A stretch of 64,000 bases of DNA, from assembly GCF_000004195.4 (NCBI RefSeq), contig NC_030683.2, positions 81,484,910-81,548,909 on the forward strand. Direction: 5' to 3'. The stretch comes from Xenopus tropicalis (taxonomy: Eukaryota > Chordata > Amphibia > Anura > Pipidae). Positions 62,840 through 64,000 of the stretch are shown here, piece by piece (within the stretch, counting starts at the first letter, position 1; each line of letters begins with the position of its first letter). Under the pieces are notes generated by a model that was not told the DNA's origin, did not search any database, and worked only from the letters and a program-made list of their open reading frames with translations. A program made the position numbers and the translations under genes.

Positions 62840-63754
62840 TCATGCAGCCTCATAAGCACTTATGAGGCTGCATCTGTGCATTCCAAGGAAATACAGGCCT
62901 CATCCAGTTCAGTTATTGTACCAGAGCTGTGTATAACAAGCCTAATGTTAAATTACAGCCTGCGGCAGCACAGGTATCAACTCCTCCAAAACCAAGGTGC
63001 CACAGTTGTGGGGCAGGTCACCTGCATAGAAACTATTGTTTCCAAAATGCTGTGTGTCACAAAAGCAAGCGTCGTGCAGAGACACAAGCAAGCCAGAAAA
63101 ACTCCATTTGGGGATGCAACATATATAGTAAAAATCAAAAATGACACTACTGGGAAGAAAGCAGAAACAGATATCTGTGTCTCTGAAATTAGAAATAATG
63201 TTGAAAATCAACCAATGCACAAAAAGAACTACACTGGTAGAATCTATTTGGATGTAGATACTGGCTGTGACTATTCCTTAATTTCAGGGGAAATTTTCCA
63301 TGCATTGTGGCCCAGTAATTGCCCACCTATTTAACCATGTGAAGTTAGACTTGTGCACTACAATAAAAATGTGTGTATATTGCTGAACATGGAAAAGATA
63401 AGGGAAACTACACCTCATCATTGCTATAGGACAATGAGTAAGCTTATTATGAGTAGAGTGGTTTGAGCCCCTGGGCATTCACTTAGCAGGAGTAAATTAT
63501 GCAACAGCAGAGACTTTAGCAGTGTAATTGGCAAAGGCTTTGGCAGGTTTAAAGGGGATGTTCACCTTTAAATACACTTTAATTATTATCTGAAACAATT
63601 TGCAGTTGGTCTTTATTTATTATTTTATATATAATAGGCAAGGCATCAAAGGAACATCCATATCAAATTCCTGCTGTCAATCAAATTCTCAGCACTTTGG
63701 CTATAGGAATGTTAAGTGCCAAACTTGATTTTGCGCAAGCATACCAACAGTTGA
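62840..63754 (+). mobile_element. Decayed Ty3/gypsy-type retrotransposon fragment: zinc knuckle, protease and RT remnants
   Basis: Three coding remnants in element order. About 62929-63144: a frame with PKPRCHSCGAGHLHRNYC and FQNAVCHKSKRR, the CxxCGxxHxxxxC plus NAxC pattern of gypsy gag-pol zinc knuckles. About 63235-63300, in another frame: IYLDVDTGCDYSLIS, where DTG is the aspartic protease motif. About 63644-63754: ASKEHPYQIPAVNQILSTLA and AKLDFAQAYQQL, matching the start of the RT domain (usually SKLDLSHAYQQL-like). The protease-to-RT spacer is largely lost, frames shift between parts, and there are no LTRs in the window. It cannot encode a working protein. Confidence 0.82.
63549..63638. 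repeat. T2-like MITE fragment inserted in the retrotransposon
   Basis: TTTAAAGGGGATGTTCACCT followed by TTAAATACACTTTAATTATT. This phrase is typical of an abundant Xenopus T2-like repeat. It lies between the protease and RT remnants; the other end is missing. Confidence 0.55.
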
Positions 63755-64000
63755 AGAACAAAGACCAAAGACATGATAGTGGACTTCCAGAAGTGTGGAG
63801 GAGTACATACCCCCATCACCATCAATGGAGCTGCTGTGAAGAGAATGAGTAGCTTCCATTTCCTGGGTGTGCATTTAGCGGAGGATCTCACATGGTCAGT
63901 TCACATGGACAAAACAGTGAAAAAAGAGCAGCAGAGCCTCTTCTTTCTCAGGAGGCTGAAGAGATTCAGCATGAGTCCCTGCATCCTCAGGATCTTCTAC
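63755..64000 (+). mobile_element. Non-LTR retrotransposon (LINE, L2/CR1/Rex-like) RT C-terminal fragment
   Basis: The frame is open to the window edge and encodes KTKDMIVDFQKCGGVHTPIT, then INGAAVKRMSSFHFLGVHLA and EDLTW, and later QSLFFLRRLKRFSMS. The order TKxMIVDF - FxxLGVHLxxDLTW - LFFLRRLKxF is characteristic of the RT thumb region in L2/CR1-type LINEs. It joins the gypsy fragment directly at about 63755 with no intervening tail. Continues past 64000. Confidence 0.85.

Overview
This window is vertebrate nuclear DNA, almost certainly from a clawed frog (Xenopus; species not resolved). Genes are split by GT-AG introns, and the space between exons is packed with short inverted-repeat elements of the kinds that crowd Xenopus genomes: T2-type elements with TTAAAGGRR ends, elements with TWA target duplications, and hAT-like elements. 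No operon, CRISPR array, rRNA or confident functional tRNA gene was seen.

Three protein-coding genes were assembled by hand. In every case reading phase is maintained across all splice junctions. (1) TMPRSS4-like type II transmembrane serine protease, minus strand, from an initiator-ATG exon at 18366 leftwards. It runs off the left edge after the catalytic histidine, so the exons for the catalytic Asp and Ser lie outside. (2) SMIM35-like small membrane protein, plus strand, three coding exons 33161-35344, 86 aa. (3) IL10RA, the ligand-binding chain of the interleukin-10 receptor, minus strand, seven coding exons 55008-45580, 528 aa, apparently complete. The order and relative strands (TMPRSS4 and IL10RA on one strand, SMIM35 between them on the other) match the human 11q23.3 block as I recall it, viewed from the opposite strand. 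TMPRSS4 and SMIM35 are divergent; SMIM35 and IL10RA are convergent.

The most unusual coding feature is the N-terminal region of the TMPRSS4-like protein. A single 1,110-bp exon carries eight exact-length 69-bp (23-aa) Thr/Ser/Pro/Asn-rich repeats ahead of the transmembrane segment, giving about 366 residues where I recall the human protein having about 30. With the start inferred here there is no signal peptide, so this mucin-like block is predicted to be cytosolic.

Layout: 1-18.4 kb TMPRSS4-like exons and introns; 18.4-33.2 kb divergent intergenic space rich in repeats, with candidate CTCF-like motifs; 33.2-35.3 kb SMIM35; 35.3-45.0 kb convergent intergenic space with several foldback elements; 45.0-55.1 kb IL10RA; 55.1-64 kb upstream repeat-rich DNA. 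The right end is a nested wreck: a decayed Ty3/gypsy-type retrotransposon (zinc knuckle, protease and reverse-transcriptase fragments) interrupted by a T2-like element and abutted by a LINE reverse-transcriptase fragment. The structurally oddest non-coding feature is a pair of 116-bp tandem hairpins at 20004-20235 whose 12-bp loops are exact reverse complements of each other.
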